64,000 nt of DNA from Mesorhizobium sp. AR10 (GTDB lineage Bacteria > Pseudomonadota > Alphaproteobacteria > Rhizobiales > Rhizobiaceae): contig NZ_CP080524.1 of assembly GCF_024746795.1 (NCBI RefSeq), positions 1,674,001 through 1,738,000 of the forward strand, read 5' to 3'. Every line of letters begins with the position of its first letter. The first letter of the stretch is position 1. The notes below the pieces were generated by a model. The model was not told the DNA's origin, did no database searches, and saw nothing but the letters and a program-made list of their open reading frames with translations. Below, one piece after another: positions 16,852 through 26,311 of the stretch. A program made the position numbers and the translations under genes.

Positions 16852-17928
16852 ATGAATTCCATGCTTCGCCGCATTGTCCTTGCCGCCGCTTGCACGATTG
16901 GCGCCGGTGCGGTTTACGCGCTACCCGAAAGCGGTGGCGACCTCGTCGTGTTCGACTGGTCGGGCTATGAGGATCCGTTGCTTCATCCCGCTTACGCCGC
17001 CAAATACGGCACGGAACCGACCTTCGCTTTCTTCGGCGATGAGGACGAAGCCTTCCAGAAGATGCGGGCCGGCTTCAAGACCGATATCGCCCATCCTTGC
17101 TCGCAAAGCGTGGTGAAGTGGCGCGAGGCCGGCATGCTGCAGCCGCTCGACACCAGCCGCATCACCGGCTGGAAGGACCTCAATGCCGGCATCATGGCGA
17201 TGAAGGATCTCGCCACCACCGCCGACGGCAAGGCCTGGTTCATGCCGTTCGACTGGGGCAACACGTCGCTGCTCTATCGCACCGACACAGTGTCGCCGGA
17301 ACAGGCGCAGTCGCTGAGGATTTTTGCCGATCCGAAATTCAAGGGGCGCGTCACCATCGGCGACAATGTCGACGACGCCTATGCGCTGGCGAGCCTGGTC
17401 ATCGGCCTCAAGGACTGGACCAGGATGACCGATGCACAGTTCAAGGAGGCATCGGCTTTCCTGCGCGACGTGCACAAGAACATCCGCTTCTACTGGACCG
17501 ATGACACCGACATCAACCAGGCCTTCTCCGGCAATGAGGTCGACCTCGCCTGGGGCTGGAACGAGACCTTCGTCACGCTCAAGGGCCAGGGCGTGCCGAT
17601 CGCCATGAACCGCGACACCAAGGAAGGCATATCCACCTGGGTGTGCGGCTATGTGCTGATGAAGGATGCGCCGGGGCATCTCGACCAGGCCTATGATTTC
17701 CTGAGCTCGGTCAACGCGCCCGGTGTCTCGGACTATATGGTCAAGACATTCGGTTACGGACACGGCAACGGCGCCGGCATGGCGGCGATCGATTCCAAGA
17801 TCCTGACTGAGCGCGGTTTCGACAATCTCGACAGGTTCCTCGACAAGACATTGTTCCAGCAGCCGGTGGCGCCGGAGCTCAAGCAGCGGATGATCGACGA
17901 ATTCGAGAAGATCAAGGCCGGCTATTGA
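16852..17928 (+). CDS. ABC importer periplasmic binding protein, PotD/F-like (second copy)
   Basis: The 358-residue product has a signal peptide of about 23 residues (ending VYALP) and follows the first copy almost motif for motif: LVVFDWSGYEDPLL, AHPCSQSVVKWREAGMLQPLD, FMPFDWGNTSLLYR. By eye about two thirds of residues are identical, so this is a tandem duplication. Differences cluster after the hinge, for instance AWGWNETFVTLKGQ here against AWAWNDATVQAVAA in the first copy, which may change ligand preference. A GAGGAG-type site precedes the ATG. Its stop overlaps the TTG start of the amine oxidase gene. Confidence 0.88.
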   Translation: MNSMLRRIVLAAACTIGAGAVYALPESGGDLVVFDWSGYEDPLLHPAYAAKYGTEPTFAFFGDEDEAFQKMRAGFKTDIAHPCSQSVVKWREAGMLQPLDTSRITGWKDLNAGIMAMKDLATTADGKAWFMPFDWGNTSLLYRTDTVSPEQAQSLRIFADPKFKGRVTIGDNVDDAYALASLVIGLKDWTRMTDAQFKEASAFLRDVHKNIRFYWTDDTDINQAFSGNEVDLAWGWNETFVTLKGQGVPIAMNRDTKEGISTWVCGYVLMKDAPGHLDQAYDFLSSVNAPGVSDYMVKTFGYGHGNGAGMAAIDSKILTERGFDNLDRFLDKTLFQQPVAPELKQRMIDEFEKIKAGY

Positions 17929-19235
17929 AGAGCGGGGACGAGACAACCGATGTCGTCATTGTCGGCGCCGGCTTCACTGGCCTGTCGGCGGCGCTCGAGC
18001 TGAAGAAAGCCGGCATCGATTTTCTGCTGCTAGAAGCGCGCGACCGTGTCGGTGGGCGCGTAGAGTCCAGACACAACAGGCTTGGTGAGCGCATCGACAG
18101 CGGCGGCCAGTTTCTGTGCGAAGATATGCCCGAGCTGATGGCGCTTGTGCACGCGCGCGGCAAGACGCTGGTCGAAGCCCATATCGAAGGCGAGTTCGTG
18201 GCGCAGCCGCAGATGAGCGGCATGCAAGCCGAGCGAACCTATCTCGCCTCGATGGCGATCCGCGATCGGATGAACATGATCGCCCCTGACGATCCAGCCA
18301 TTGCCGGTTTGACGGTCGCCGCATGGCTCGATGGCCAGAATGACGCCGACGAGGTCAAGGCGGTCTTCCGATCGATGATCGAGGGCCTGTGGTGCCAGGC
18401 GCTGGAAAAGATGCCGCTGTGGCACCTGATCGACAATGACCGCCGGATCACCAACGAAGTGTCGGAACTGCAGTATTTCGTCCGCGAAACCATGCACTCG
18501 CTGGCCGACGATCTGGCGCGCGATCTCGGCGACCGGGTACGCTTGAATGTGCCGGTCACAGCGATCGAGCATGGGCCGGGAGGGGTTCGTGTTGCGTCAG
18601 TGGCGGGCGCCATCGAAGCCCAGACGGTGTTGATCGCCGTGCCGCCGATGATGGCCTCGAAGCTGGATTTCGCGCCGCCCTTGCCGATGCCCCTGAGGAG
18701 CGCGCTCGACGTCTGGGAAAGCGGCGCGGTGATCAAGGTGCTGGTGCGCTATGGCAAGGCGTTCTGGCGCGCCAGGGGGTTGAGCGGCATGGTGATGTGG
18801 CGCGATCTGCCGGGCCTGTTTGCATGCGACGTCAGCAAGGACGACGATCATGCCGCGCTGGTGGTTTTCGTCGGCGGGCCGCTGGCCCTGCGCTGGCGTG
18901 ACCTGGGCGATGCGGCGTTGCGCGCCGAGCTGACGGCAAGGCTGGCGGAAGCGCTCGGCACCGAGGCCGCCGGCATTCTCGATCTCAGCTATCGCGACTG
19001 GACGCATGATCGCTGGAGCGGCGGCGCCTATAGCGACCTCATCACCGATGTGACGGCCGTCGACGCCGAGCCGACAATCCTGGCCGGTTCACCGCCAATG
19101 TATTTTGCTGCGTCGGAACTGTCGCCGTCATTTCCCGGCTATATCGAAGGCGCCATCGTCGCCGGGCGCTTCGCCGCGCGAAGGATCATCGCCGAGCTTC
19201 AGTCCGCCATCGCCACCAAAGCCTCGGGGTCGTAG
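17925..19235 (+). CDS. FAD-dependent amine oxidase (flavin monoamine oxidase family)
   Basis: The 436-residue protein begins with the FAD motif DVVIVGAGFTGLSAALEL and LLEARDRVGGRVES, typical of monoamine and polyamine oxidases, and ends with the C-terminal flavin motif AASELSPSFPGYIEGAIVAG. It would oxidise an amine to an imine or aldehyde with reduction of oxygen. Translation starts at a TTG that overlaps the TGA of the upstream binding-protein gene by 4 bases (TTGA), so the two are coupled. Its 3' end overlaps the convergent ATPase gene by 37 bases. Confidence 0.85.
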   Translation: MKSGDETTDVVIVGAGFTGLSAALELKKAGIDFLLLEARDRVGGRVESRHNRLGERIDSGGQFLCEDMPELMALVHARGKTLVEAHIEGEFVAQPQMSGMQAERTYLASMAIRDRMNMIAPDDPAIAGLTVAAWLDGQNDADEVKAVFRSMIEGLWCQALEKMPLWHLIDNDRRITNEVSELQYFVRETMHSLADDLARDLGDRVRLNVPVTAIEHGPGGVRVASVAGAIEAQTVLIAVPPMMASKLDFAPPLPMPLRSALDVWESGAVIKVLVRYGKAFWRARGLSGMVMWRDLPGLFACDVSKDDDHAALVVFVGGPLALRWRDLGDAALRAELTARLAEALGTEAAGILDLSYRDWTHDRWSGGAYSDLITDVTAVDAEPTILAGSPPMYFAASELSPSFPGYIEGAIVAGRFAARRIIAELQSAIATKASGS

Positions 19236-20317
19236 GCGAGGCGGATCGAGGTGCCGACCGGGATGTCGTCGGCGCCGAAATCGTTGGTTTCGGTCACCGA
19301 CAGCGGTTTTTCCAGCCCCGGTATCTCGACGATCAAATGGGTGATCTCGCCGAAATAATGGCGCTCGACCACCTTGCCGGCGACCTCGAATTTGGCCGTC
19401 GCATTGTCCCATAGCACACGCAGTCGCTCTGGCCGGATGCCCAGCGTCGCTGCGCCGCCATTGCGGACGAACACTTTGGGTTTGTCCGTTTTGATCCGGC
19501 CGAAGCCGAGCGTGTCGACGACCAGCGATGCGCCGTTCTCCTCGACGATTTGGGCCTTGACGAAATTCATGCCGCCGAGAAAGTCGGCCACCTGGCGGTT
19601 GACTGGCCGTTGGTAAATTTCCTTGGGCGAGGCGACCTGCGCGATCCTGCCGCCGAACATCACCGCGATGCGGTCGGACATGGCCAGCGCCTCATACTGG
19701 TCGTGGGTGACCAGGACGAAGGTGATGCCGACGGCTTGTTGCAGTCGGCGCAATTCGACCTGCATCTGTTCGCGCAGCTTCTTGTCCAGCGCCGACAGCG
19801 GCTCGTCAAGCAAAAGCACCTTGGGGCGCATCACCAGCGCCCGAGCCAAGGCGACGCGCTGCCGCTGGCCGCCGGAAAGCTCGGTGGCGAGACGCTTGCC
19901 GAGGCCGCTCAGGGAAACTTGCGCCAGTGCTTCCTCGACGCGACGCTTTTCCTCCGATCCCTCCAGCCTCAGCCGCTTCAGCCCATAGGCAACGTTCTGC
20001 TCGACATTGAGATGCGGGAAGATGGCATAGCTCTGGAACACCATGTTGGTCGGCCGGCGATTGGCCGGGATGCCTTCCATCGACTGGCCGCCGACCGAGA
20101 TCGAACCGGTGGTCGTATTGTCGAAGCCGGCAATCATGCGCAACAGCGTGGTCTTGCCGCAGCCGGACGGGCCGAGCAGCGAGAAGAACTCGCCCTCCTT
20201 TATGATCAGCGAGGCGTCGTCCAGCGCCTTGAACGCACCGTAGCTGCGGGTAACGCTCTTGATCTCGATCATTGGTCGCTCGGATTGGAGCCGTTCGGCT
20301 TGGGGCCGCTCAGGCAT
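19199..20317 (-). CDS. ABC importer ATPase, PotA-like
   Basis: The 372-residue ATPase has Walker A GPSGCGKTT, the Q-loop in NMVFQSYAIFPHL, the signature LSGGQRQRVALARAL and Walker B VLLLDEPLSALD, followed by a C-terminal TOBE domain (about residues 290-360). It energises uptake through the two permeases encoded upstream. I keep the first ATG because a GGGAGG site lies 6 bases before it; this overlaps the permease stop by 8 bases. An alternative ATG at 20272 has no such site. The last 37 bases overlap the convergent amine oxidase gene. Confidence 0.9.
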   Translation of the reverse strand: MPERPQAERLQSERPMIEIKSVTRSYGAFKALDDASLIIKEGEFFSLLGPSGCGKTTLLRMIAGFDNTTTGSISVGGQSMEGIPANRRPTNMVFQSYAIFPHLNVEQNVAYGLKRLRLEGSEEKRRVEEALAQVSLSGLGKRLATELSGGQRQRVALARALVMRPKVLLLDEPLSALDKKLREQMQVELRRLQQAVGITFVLVTHDQYEALAMSDRIAVMFGGRIAQVASPKEIYQRPVNRQVADFLGGMNFVKAQIVEENGASLVVDTLGFGRIKTDKPKVFVRNGGAATLGIRPERLRVLWDNATAKFEVAGKVVERHYFGEITHLIVEIPGLEKPLSVTETNDFGADDIPVGTSIRLAYDPEALVAMAD

Positions 20318-21134
20318 AAAGGCCTCCCTCGTTCTGGGTGCGTTTTGCCGCGCGGCGGCGCAGGATTTCGGCGACGGTCATCAGCAGGAAGGAGGCAATC
20401 AGCAAAAGCGTGCCCAGCGCCAGCACGCCAGGCAGCTTCGCCGCAAAGCGCAACTGGCCCCAGATGTAGATCGGCAGCGTCGTCTCGGTGCCGGTGAGGA
20501 AGAAGGAGATGACGAATTCATCCAGCGAAATGGTGAAACAGACAAGCAGGCTGGAAATGATGGCCGGCGCCACCATCGGCAGCGTCACGCGTCGAAAAGT
20601 GCCGAAGGCACTTTCGCCGAGGTCAGCGGAGGCTTCTTCCAGACTGCGGTCGAAACCTTCGAAGCCGGAGGTGAGTACCGTCATCGAATAGGGAATGCAG
20701 ACCAGGACATGGCCGAGCACCACGGTGAACAGCGACAGGCTCAAACCCAGTTGCAGCATCACCAAAAGCATGGAGATGGCGACGATGATTTCCGGCAGCA
20801 CCAGCGGCGCCATGATCAGGCCGTTGATGGCGCGGCGGCCGGGATAGCGGTAGCGGGTTATCGAGCGGGCGGCGAGGATGCCAAGAACGGTAGCCAGGAT
20901 GGAGGCCGACACACCGACGATCAGGCTGTTCCAGGCGGCGTCGAGCAGTGCCGGGGTGCGCGGCAGGTCCTGATACCATTTGAGCGTGAAGCCGGAGAGC
21001 GGAAATTTCGGCGTCGCGGAGGTGTTGAGCGAGAAGATCGGCAGGAAGATTACCGGCAGATAGAGGAAGACGACGTAGAGAAACGCATAGGTCGACAGCC
21101 AGCCACTGGCCAGGAAACGCCGCGCCGCTGTCAT
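20310..21134 (-). CDS. ABC importer permease, PotC-like
   Basis: The 274-residue inner-membrane protein has about six transmembrane segments and the permease EAA loop (LEEASADLGESAFGTFRRVTLPMVAPAI) that docks to the ATPase. It is the second permease of the importer, overlapping the upstream permease by 4 bases (ATGA) and the ATPase gene by 8 bases. Family members import polyamines or related amines, and the binding proteins encoded nearby are of the same type. Confidence 0.9.
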   Translation of the reverse strand: MTAARRFLASGWLSTYAFLYVVFLYLPVIFLPIFSLNTSATPKFPLSGFTLKWYQDLPRTPALLDAAWNSLIVGVSASILATVLGILAARSITRYRYPGRRAINGLIMAPLVLPEIIVAISMLLVMLQLGLSLSLFTVVLGHVLVCIPYSMTVLTSGFEGFDRSLEEASADLGESAFGTFRRVTLPMVAPAIISSLLVCFTISLDEFVISFFLTGTETTLPIYIWGQLRFAAKLPGVLALGTLLLIASFLLMTVAEILRRRAAKRTQNEGGLYA

Positions 21135-22048
21135 CGCGCCAGCCTCTGGGCGGCGCGGATGATCAGCACGGTGGCGCCCGCCATCAGTGTCACGATCAGC
21201 ATGGTGGTGACGGAAAGTGCCGCGCCCAGCGGCCAGTTGGACGCCTTGCCGAACTGCGCCTGGATGGCGTTGGCGATCATGACGCCGTCCTTGCCGCCGA
21301 CAAGCTTCGGCGTGACATAGTCGCCGACCGTCGGGATCATGACGATCAGCGCCGCCGAGATGATGCCGGGTACCGACAAGGGCAGCGTGACGCGCAGGAA
21401 GGAGCGCAAGGGTCCGTCGCCGAGGTCCTTGGCCGCCTCGACCAGCGTCCGGTCGATCTTTTCCAGCGAGACGAAGATCGGCAGGATGGCGAACGCCGCC
21501 CAGGCGTGGGTCAGCGTGATGATGACTGCGGTCGAATTGTAAAGCAGCGCGGTCGACGGCTCGTCAATGACGCCAAGGCCCATCAGGCCGGAATTGAGCA
21601 CGCCGTTGTAGCCGAGGATGACCTTCCACGACATCACGCGCAGCAGGTAGCTGGTCCAGAACGGGATGGTGATGAGGAACAGCCACAGGCTCTTGTGGCG
21701 GCCGCCGTGGAACGAGATGAAGTAGGCGATCGGGTAGGCGAGCACCACCGTGAAGAAGCTCACCGTCAGCGAGATGTAGAGCGAGCGCCACAAGAGGTCG
21801 CGATAGATCGGTTCGGTCAGCGCGACCCGGTAGTTTTCCAGCGTGAAGGTGTGGTCGATGGTGAGGTAGTTCTGGGTCCAGAAAGAGTGGGCGATGACCA
21901 CCAGGATCGGCGCCACCAGAAGGATAAGTGCATAGAGGAAAGTCGGGCTGATCAGGGCCAAGCCCTGGACGGGTTCGGACTGCAGAAGGGCGTTTCGCTT
22001 GGCCCGCGTCATGCGCAACGGGGGCGCCCCTTCAGCCGCCGCCGTCAT
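21131..22048 (-). CDS. ABC importer permease, PotB-like
   Basis: I place the start at 22048 (MTAAAEGAPPLR), because an AGGAG site precedes it; the frame runs on to 22168 without homology. The 305-residue protein has about six transmembrane segments and the EAA loop (VEAAKDLGDGPLRSFLRVTLPLSVPGI). It is the first gene of the potBCA-like minus-strand operon. The promoter region between it and the divergent aminotransferase gene carries the second copy of the shared 16-bp box, which links the importer to the BetI-like regulator. Confidence 0.9.
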   Translation of the reverse strand: MTAAAEGAPPLRMTRAKRNALLQSEPVQGLALISPTFLYALILLVAPILVVIAHSFWTQNYLTIDHTFTLENYRVALTEPIYRDLLWRSLYISLTVSFFTVVLAYPIAYFISFHGGRHKSLWLFLITIPFWTSYLLRVMSWKVILGYNGVLNSGLMGLGVIDEPSTALLYNSTAVIITLTHAWAAFAILPIFVSLEKIDRTLVEAAKDLGDGPLRSFLRVTLPLSVPGIISAALIVMIPTVGDYVTPKLVGGKDGVMIANAIQAQFGKASNWPLGAALSVTTMLIVTLMAGATVLIIRAAQRLAR

Positions 22049-22214
22049 TGCAGGGCTCCTGGCGTGATTGCGGTTGCTGGCTCGAACTGTCCCGCCATGC
22101 GGTTCCCATTGTCTAGAACAGGCTCTGGCGCCGGCCATTCCCCATGCTTGCCGGCTTTCTTTTATCATGCGCGCATCCGTGGATTGAAATCAAGCGCTAA
22201 TTCTGCAATATTGA

Positions 22215-22230
22215 TTGAACGGACATTCAA
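22215..22230. promoter_or_regulatory. shared 16-bp box, copy 2 (TTGAA-N6-TTCAA)
   Basis: TTGAACGGACATTCAA has perfect TTGAA/TTCAA arms. It lies in the 269-base gap between the divergent importer operon and the aminotransferase gene, where a bound repressor could control both. No other feature is recognisable in this gap. Confidence 0.65.
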
Positions 22231-22317
22231 AATGAAGTGAAGAAAGGCTGCTTTTCTGCCGCTTGGCGCTTCGATTCGTGTCCGACGAAAATTACTCCGA
22301 AATGATGCGAGGCGAAG

Positions 22318-23736
22318 ATGGCGGCTGCAAGAGATTTGAGGGCGACTGAAACGGCTGGGGCTGGCACCGAGGATGCCGTCGAACTGGCCAAGCGCCATCT
22401 CGTCCAGCCCTGGCCGTTCGCCGGCTCGGTCGGCGCCGAGGCGCGTGCGCTGATCGGCGAGGGCGACGGCATCTACATCACTGACGCTTCAGGCAAAAGG
22501 CTGATCGACGGGCCGGCCGGCATGTGGTGCATCAATGTCGGCCACCGCCGCGAGGAACTGGCCAAGGTGATGTACGACCAGGCGATGACGCTGTCCTACA
22601 ATACCCCTTGGTACACGATGAACGCGCCGTCGGCGGAACTTGCCATGCGCATCGCCGGCCATGCGCCGGGCGATCTCAGCCATGTCTTCTTCACCACCGG
22701 CGGCTCTTCCGCCGTAGAGACAGCGCTGCGGTTCATGCAGTTCTACAACAATGTGCGGGGACGGCCGGAAAAGAAGCTGATCCTGAGCCGGGGCGGCGCC
22801 TATCATGGCTCGACCTATCTGTCGGCCTCGCTCAACGGACGTCCACGCGACCGCGACTGGATGGACGGCGCCGACGATCTGGTCGTCAAACTGTCCTCGC
22901 CCGATCCGTTCCGCCGGCCGAAAGACATGAGCATTGCCGCCTTCACCGATTTCCTGGTCGATCAATTCCGCGATACGGTTGCCCGCGTCGGCGCCGACAA
23001 GATAGGCGCTTTCGTCGGCGAACCGGTGCAGGCATCGGGTGGCGTCATCGTGCCACCGGACGGCTATCTCAAGCGCATCCGCGAGATCTGCCGCGACAAC
23101 GACATCCTCTATGTCTCCGACGAGGTGGTGACCGCCTTCGGCCGGCTTGGCCATGTCTTTGCTTCCGGCGAGGTGTTCGGCATCGATCCGGACATGATCA
23201 CGTTCGCCAAGGGCGTGACGTCAGGCTATTTTCCGCTCGGCGGCGTCATCATCTCTGAACGGCTGCTGACGGAAATACGCCGCTCCAACCATCCGGACGC
23301 CATGTTCGGTCACGGCCTGACCTACACCAGCCACCCGGTCGGCTGCGCGGTGGCGCTGAAGAACCTCGACATCCTCGAAGAAGGCGTGCTCGCCCATACA
23401 CGCGCGGTCGCGCCCTATTTCCAGGCGCAACTGAAGACGCTGGAGGAATTGCCACTGGTCGGCGAGGTGCGCGGCATGGGGTTGATGGGTTGCGTCGAAT
23501 GTGTCGCCGACCGTGAAAGCAGGGATCCGCTGCAGTTGGACAAGGATGTAGGCAAACGCATCGATGCGCATTGCCATGAACTCGGCCTGCTGGTCCGGCC
23601 GCTGATCAACATGTGCGTGATGTCGCCGCCGTTGATCATCTCGCGAGAGCAGATCGACGATATCGTCGCGATCCTGCGCGAAGGCATTTCGCGGACAATG
23701 GACGATCTGCGCCGGGAAGGCGTGTGGCGGGGGTGA
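22318..23736 (+). CDS. class III (omega) aminotransferase, PLP-dependent
   Basis: The 472-residue enzyme carries the class III signatures: GMWCINVGHRREELAKVMYD, TTGGSSAVETALRFMQFY for cofactor binding, SDEVVTAFGRLG, and the lysine in ITFAKGVTSGYFPLGG (about residue 298) that forms the Schiff base with pyridoxal phosphate. Family members move the amino group from omega-amino acids, taurine or polyamine-derived amines to pyruvate or a keto acid. In this island it would act on the primary amine left after demethylation, giving an aldehyde. It is monocistronic and divergent from the importer. Confidence 0.88.
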   Translation: MAAARDLRATETAGAGTEDAVELAKRHLVQPWPFAGSVGAEARALIGEGDGIYITDASGKRLIDGPAGMWCINVGHRREELAKVMYDQAMTLSYNTPWYTMNAPSAELAMRIAGHAPGDLSHVFFTTGGSSAVETALRFMQFYNNVRGRPEKKLILSRGGAYHGSTYLSASLNGRPRDRDWMDGADDLVVKLSSPDPFRRPKDMSIAAFTDFLVDQFRDTVARVGADKIGAFVGEPVQASGGVIVPPDGYLKRIREICRDNDILYVSDEVVTAFGRLGHVFASGEVFGIDPDMITFAKGVTSGYFPLGGVIISERLLTEIRRSNHPDAMFGHGLTYTSHPVGCAVALKNLDILEEGVLAHTRAVAPYFQAQLKTLEELPLVGEVRGMGLMGCVECVADRESRDPLQLDKDVGKRIDAHCHELGLLVRPLINMCVMSPPLIISREQIDDIVAILREGISRTMDDLRREGVWRG

Positions 23737-23956
23737 GCAACGTCCGGCTTCGGTCGGCAAAGAGCCAACGATTCGGCCTTTTTGAGTTGCGAACACCCGG
23801 AGCCAGCGGAGGGCATGGCAGCGATGCTGCTTAGTGCCAGGCCATAAATCTGATGGGTGGACGGCTTGCCAGAGTCCGCTATCCCGACCAAATTCCGATT
23901 GGGCGTCCGTCAAGGCACCCGCCGCGCTGCTGCTTCGATGAGATCTGGACAGAGAA

Positions 23957-25022
23957 ATGAGCCGTTTCTGGAGCCGCTTGACGCACGATCTGAGGCCCTA
24001 CGTGCCAGGCGAACAGCCCCGCATGGTGGAGCTGGTCAAGCTCAACACCAATGAAAGTCCATTTGGCCCTTCCCCACGCGTGTTGGAAGCGATTCGCGAC
24101 GAGGCGACTGATACGCTGCGTCTATATCCGGACCCACAGGCCACTGCGCTGCGAGCTGCTTTGGCCACCTACCACCAAGTGCGACCCGAACAAGTGTTCG
24201 TCGGCAACGGCTCGGACGAGGTGCTAGCCCATGTCTTCACCGCTCTGCTGAAGCATGATGCGCCGTTGCTCTTCCCGGACATTACCTACAGTTTCTACCC
24301 GGTCTATTGCTGCCTGTTTGGCATCACCTACGAGGCCGTGCCGCTCGATCAAGCGATGCAAATCCGCGTTGCCGACTATCGCCGGCCGGCCGGCGCGCTC
24401 ATCGTACCCAATCCGAATGCGCCAACAGGGGTTGCGCTGTCACGGGCTGAGATCACTACCCTGCTGGAGGAACATCCCGACGCTCCCGTGGTGATCGACG
24501 AGGCCTATGTCGATTTCGGCGCCGAGACCGCGATTCCGCTAGTCGCCTCCCACCCGAACCTTTTGGTCGTTCAGACAATGTCCAAGTCGCGGGCTTTGGC
24601 CGGGCTGCGGGTTGGCTATGCGATCGGCGACGCCGACCTGATCGAGGCGCTCACCCGGGTGAAGGACAGCTTCAATTCCTATCCTCTTGGCCGACCCGCC
24701 CAAGCCGGCGCCATCGCCTCCCTTGAGGACGAAGTCTATTTTCAACAGAGCCGAGTTCGCGTGATCGAAGCCCGAGAGCGGCTTAACCGCGGACTGGTCC
24801 GGCTTGGCTTCGAAGTGCTGCCGTCTTCCGCCAACTTTGTCTTCGCGCGTCATCCGGCGTATGAGGGCGCGGCGCTGGCCGCCGCGCTTCGCCAACGGGC
24901 AGTGATCGTCCGCCATTTTCCCGCGCATCTCCGACTATCTGCGGATAACCGTGGGCACAGACGGGCAAATTGACCGGCTGTTGTCGACCCTATCGGACAT
25001 CTTGGAGAGCGAGCCTGCCTGA
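23957..25022 (+). pseudogene. hisC: histidinol-phosphate aminotransferase, frameshifted near the 3' end
   Basis: The reading frame from 23957 encodes a good His[17 protein letters not shown] at the N-terminus, [28 protein letters not shown] and the cofactor lysine in [16 protein letters not shown] (residue 210). At about 24922, inside CATTTTCCCGCGC, one extra C shifts the frame; it then ends at 24973 with an unrelated tail. The other frame continues the expected C-terminus, [17 protein letters not shown] and on to ILESEPA, stopping at 25022. Without the extra base the protein would be about 354 residues. This is a recent inactivation or a sequencing error in a C run. It is separate from any histidine operon, so it is probably a second copy. 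Confidence 0.8.
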
Positions 25023-25090
25023 TCCACCGCATCTGGCGTCCATCAAGCTCGCATCAATCCGCACCCCGCCACTAGAGAAGCTAAAGTTGC

Positions 25091-26293
25091 CTACACCTGC
25101 GACCGCATGGCCTCATTGAGGTTCCACATCTCCTTCTCATCCGGCGCCGTCTCAAGTCCCAGAACCGGGATCTGCTTGCGCAGATGGTCGTGGTGGGTGC
25201 GCACGCCATATTCGAGATCGGAGAGGTAGAACCCCTCGAACGCTTCGGACAGCATGGATTCGTTCGACCACACCGAAAGCTGAACGTCCTCGTTCATGGT
25301 GTCGCGATCGATGCGGTAGGCGAGGTAGCGTGCCGCCGCCTGTTCCCTGGTCTCGTCGGGATAGCGGTAGATGGCGCCGCGCAGCAGCGTCTCGCCGGTC
25401 GACAGCGGGAACTCCTGGTAGAACTGCACCGATTCCGGCATGATCGACAGCGCGTTGTTCGGGAACATGCCGTAGTAGATCCAGGCCTTGCGCAGGTGCT
25501 CCGGCAGGTGCTCCGCCGCCGGCGCGTGCTTGATGTACTGGCCGACGCTCCAGCGCCGTCCGGCATGTGGGTTGTAGGTTGCAAAGGAACGCGACACGCC
25601 GTTGATGAACGGCTCGTCGAAATAGGTCGCGCCATAGAGATCCTGCAGTGCCGGATGCGCCATGGCGACGTGGTAGCCTTCATTGTCGACGTCGCGCACC
25701 GACTTCCAGTTGACCGGGGTCTTCTGGGTCCAGATGCCCCAGGACGGCACCATGTCGGCGACGCCGTAGTGGGCCATCTCGGCTTCGATCGGCTTCAGCA
25801 GCTCTGCCACGGACGGCTGCGGGCCGCCCTTGCGGAAACGAATGAAGATGAAGCCCATCCAGATTTCGAGGTCGAGCGGCATCAGGCCGAATTCGGTCTT
25901 GTCGAGATCGGGGAAGGAGCGCGGACGCGCCGCTCCGCGCAGCGTGCCGTCGAGATTGTAGACCCAGCCATGGAACGGGCAGACCAATGCGTTCTTGCAG
26001 TTGCCGTGGCTGTCGGCGACCACGCGGCTGCCGCGATGACGGCACATGTTGTTGAAGGCGCGCACGACGCCGTCCTTGCCGCGCACGATCAAGGCCCGTT
26101 CGCCAACCACGTCCATGGTCAGATAATCGCCGGCGTTCGGCACGTCGGAGACATGACCGGCGATCTGCCAATGGTTGCGGAAGACGTATTCCTTCTCGAG
26201 TTCGAGAAGGGCGTCGGAGTGATAACTCCAGCCCGGCAAGCCCCGCCGGTCCCAATCGTTGGGGATCGCCACGTCACGGAGATGCGGGTTCAT
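25091..26293 (-). CDS. Rieske [2Fe-2S] oxygenase, terminal oxygenase (quaternary amine demethylase type)
   Basis: The 400-residue protein has an N-terminal Rieske cluster (C-R-H in NNMCRHRGSRV and C-P-F-H in CPFHGWVYNLDG) and a mononuclear iron site (DVDNEGYHVAMAHPAL). The layout is like that of GbcA/CntA-type oxygenases acting on betaines and carnitine rather than aromatic dioxygenases. It would oxidatively remove a methyl group or split a quaternary amine. No reductase gene is adjacent, so electrons must come from elsewhere. I choose the ATG at 26293 (MNPHLRD); an upstream in-frame ATG at 26323 lies inside the putative operator. Confidence 0.85.
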   Translation of the reverse strand: MNPHLRDVAIPNDWDRRGLPGWSYHSDALLELEKEYVFRNHWQIAGHVSDVPNAGDYLTMDVVGERALIVRGKDGVVRAFNNMCRHRGSRVVADSHGNCKNALVCPFHGWVYNLDGTLRGAARPRSFPDLDKTEFGLMPLDLEIWMGFIFIRFRKGGPQPSVAELLKPIEAEMAHYGVADMVPSWGIWTQKTPVNWKSVRDVDNEGYHVAMAHPALQDLYGATYFDEPFINGVSRSFATYNPHAGRRWSVGQYIKHAPAAEHLPEHLRKAWIYYGMFPNNALSIMPESVQFYQEFPLSTGETLLRGAIYRYPDETREQAAARYLAYRIDRDTMNEDVQLSVWSNESMLSEAFEGFYLSDLEYGVRTHHDHLRKQIPVLGLETAPDEKEMWNLNEAMRSQV

Positions 26294-26311
26294 GGATAGC
26301 TCTTCTTTTTG

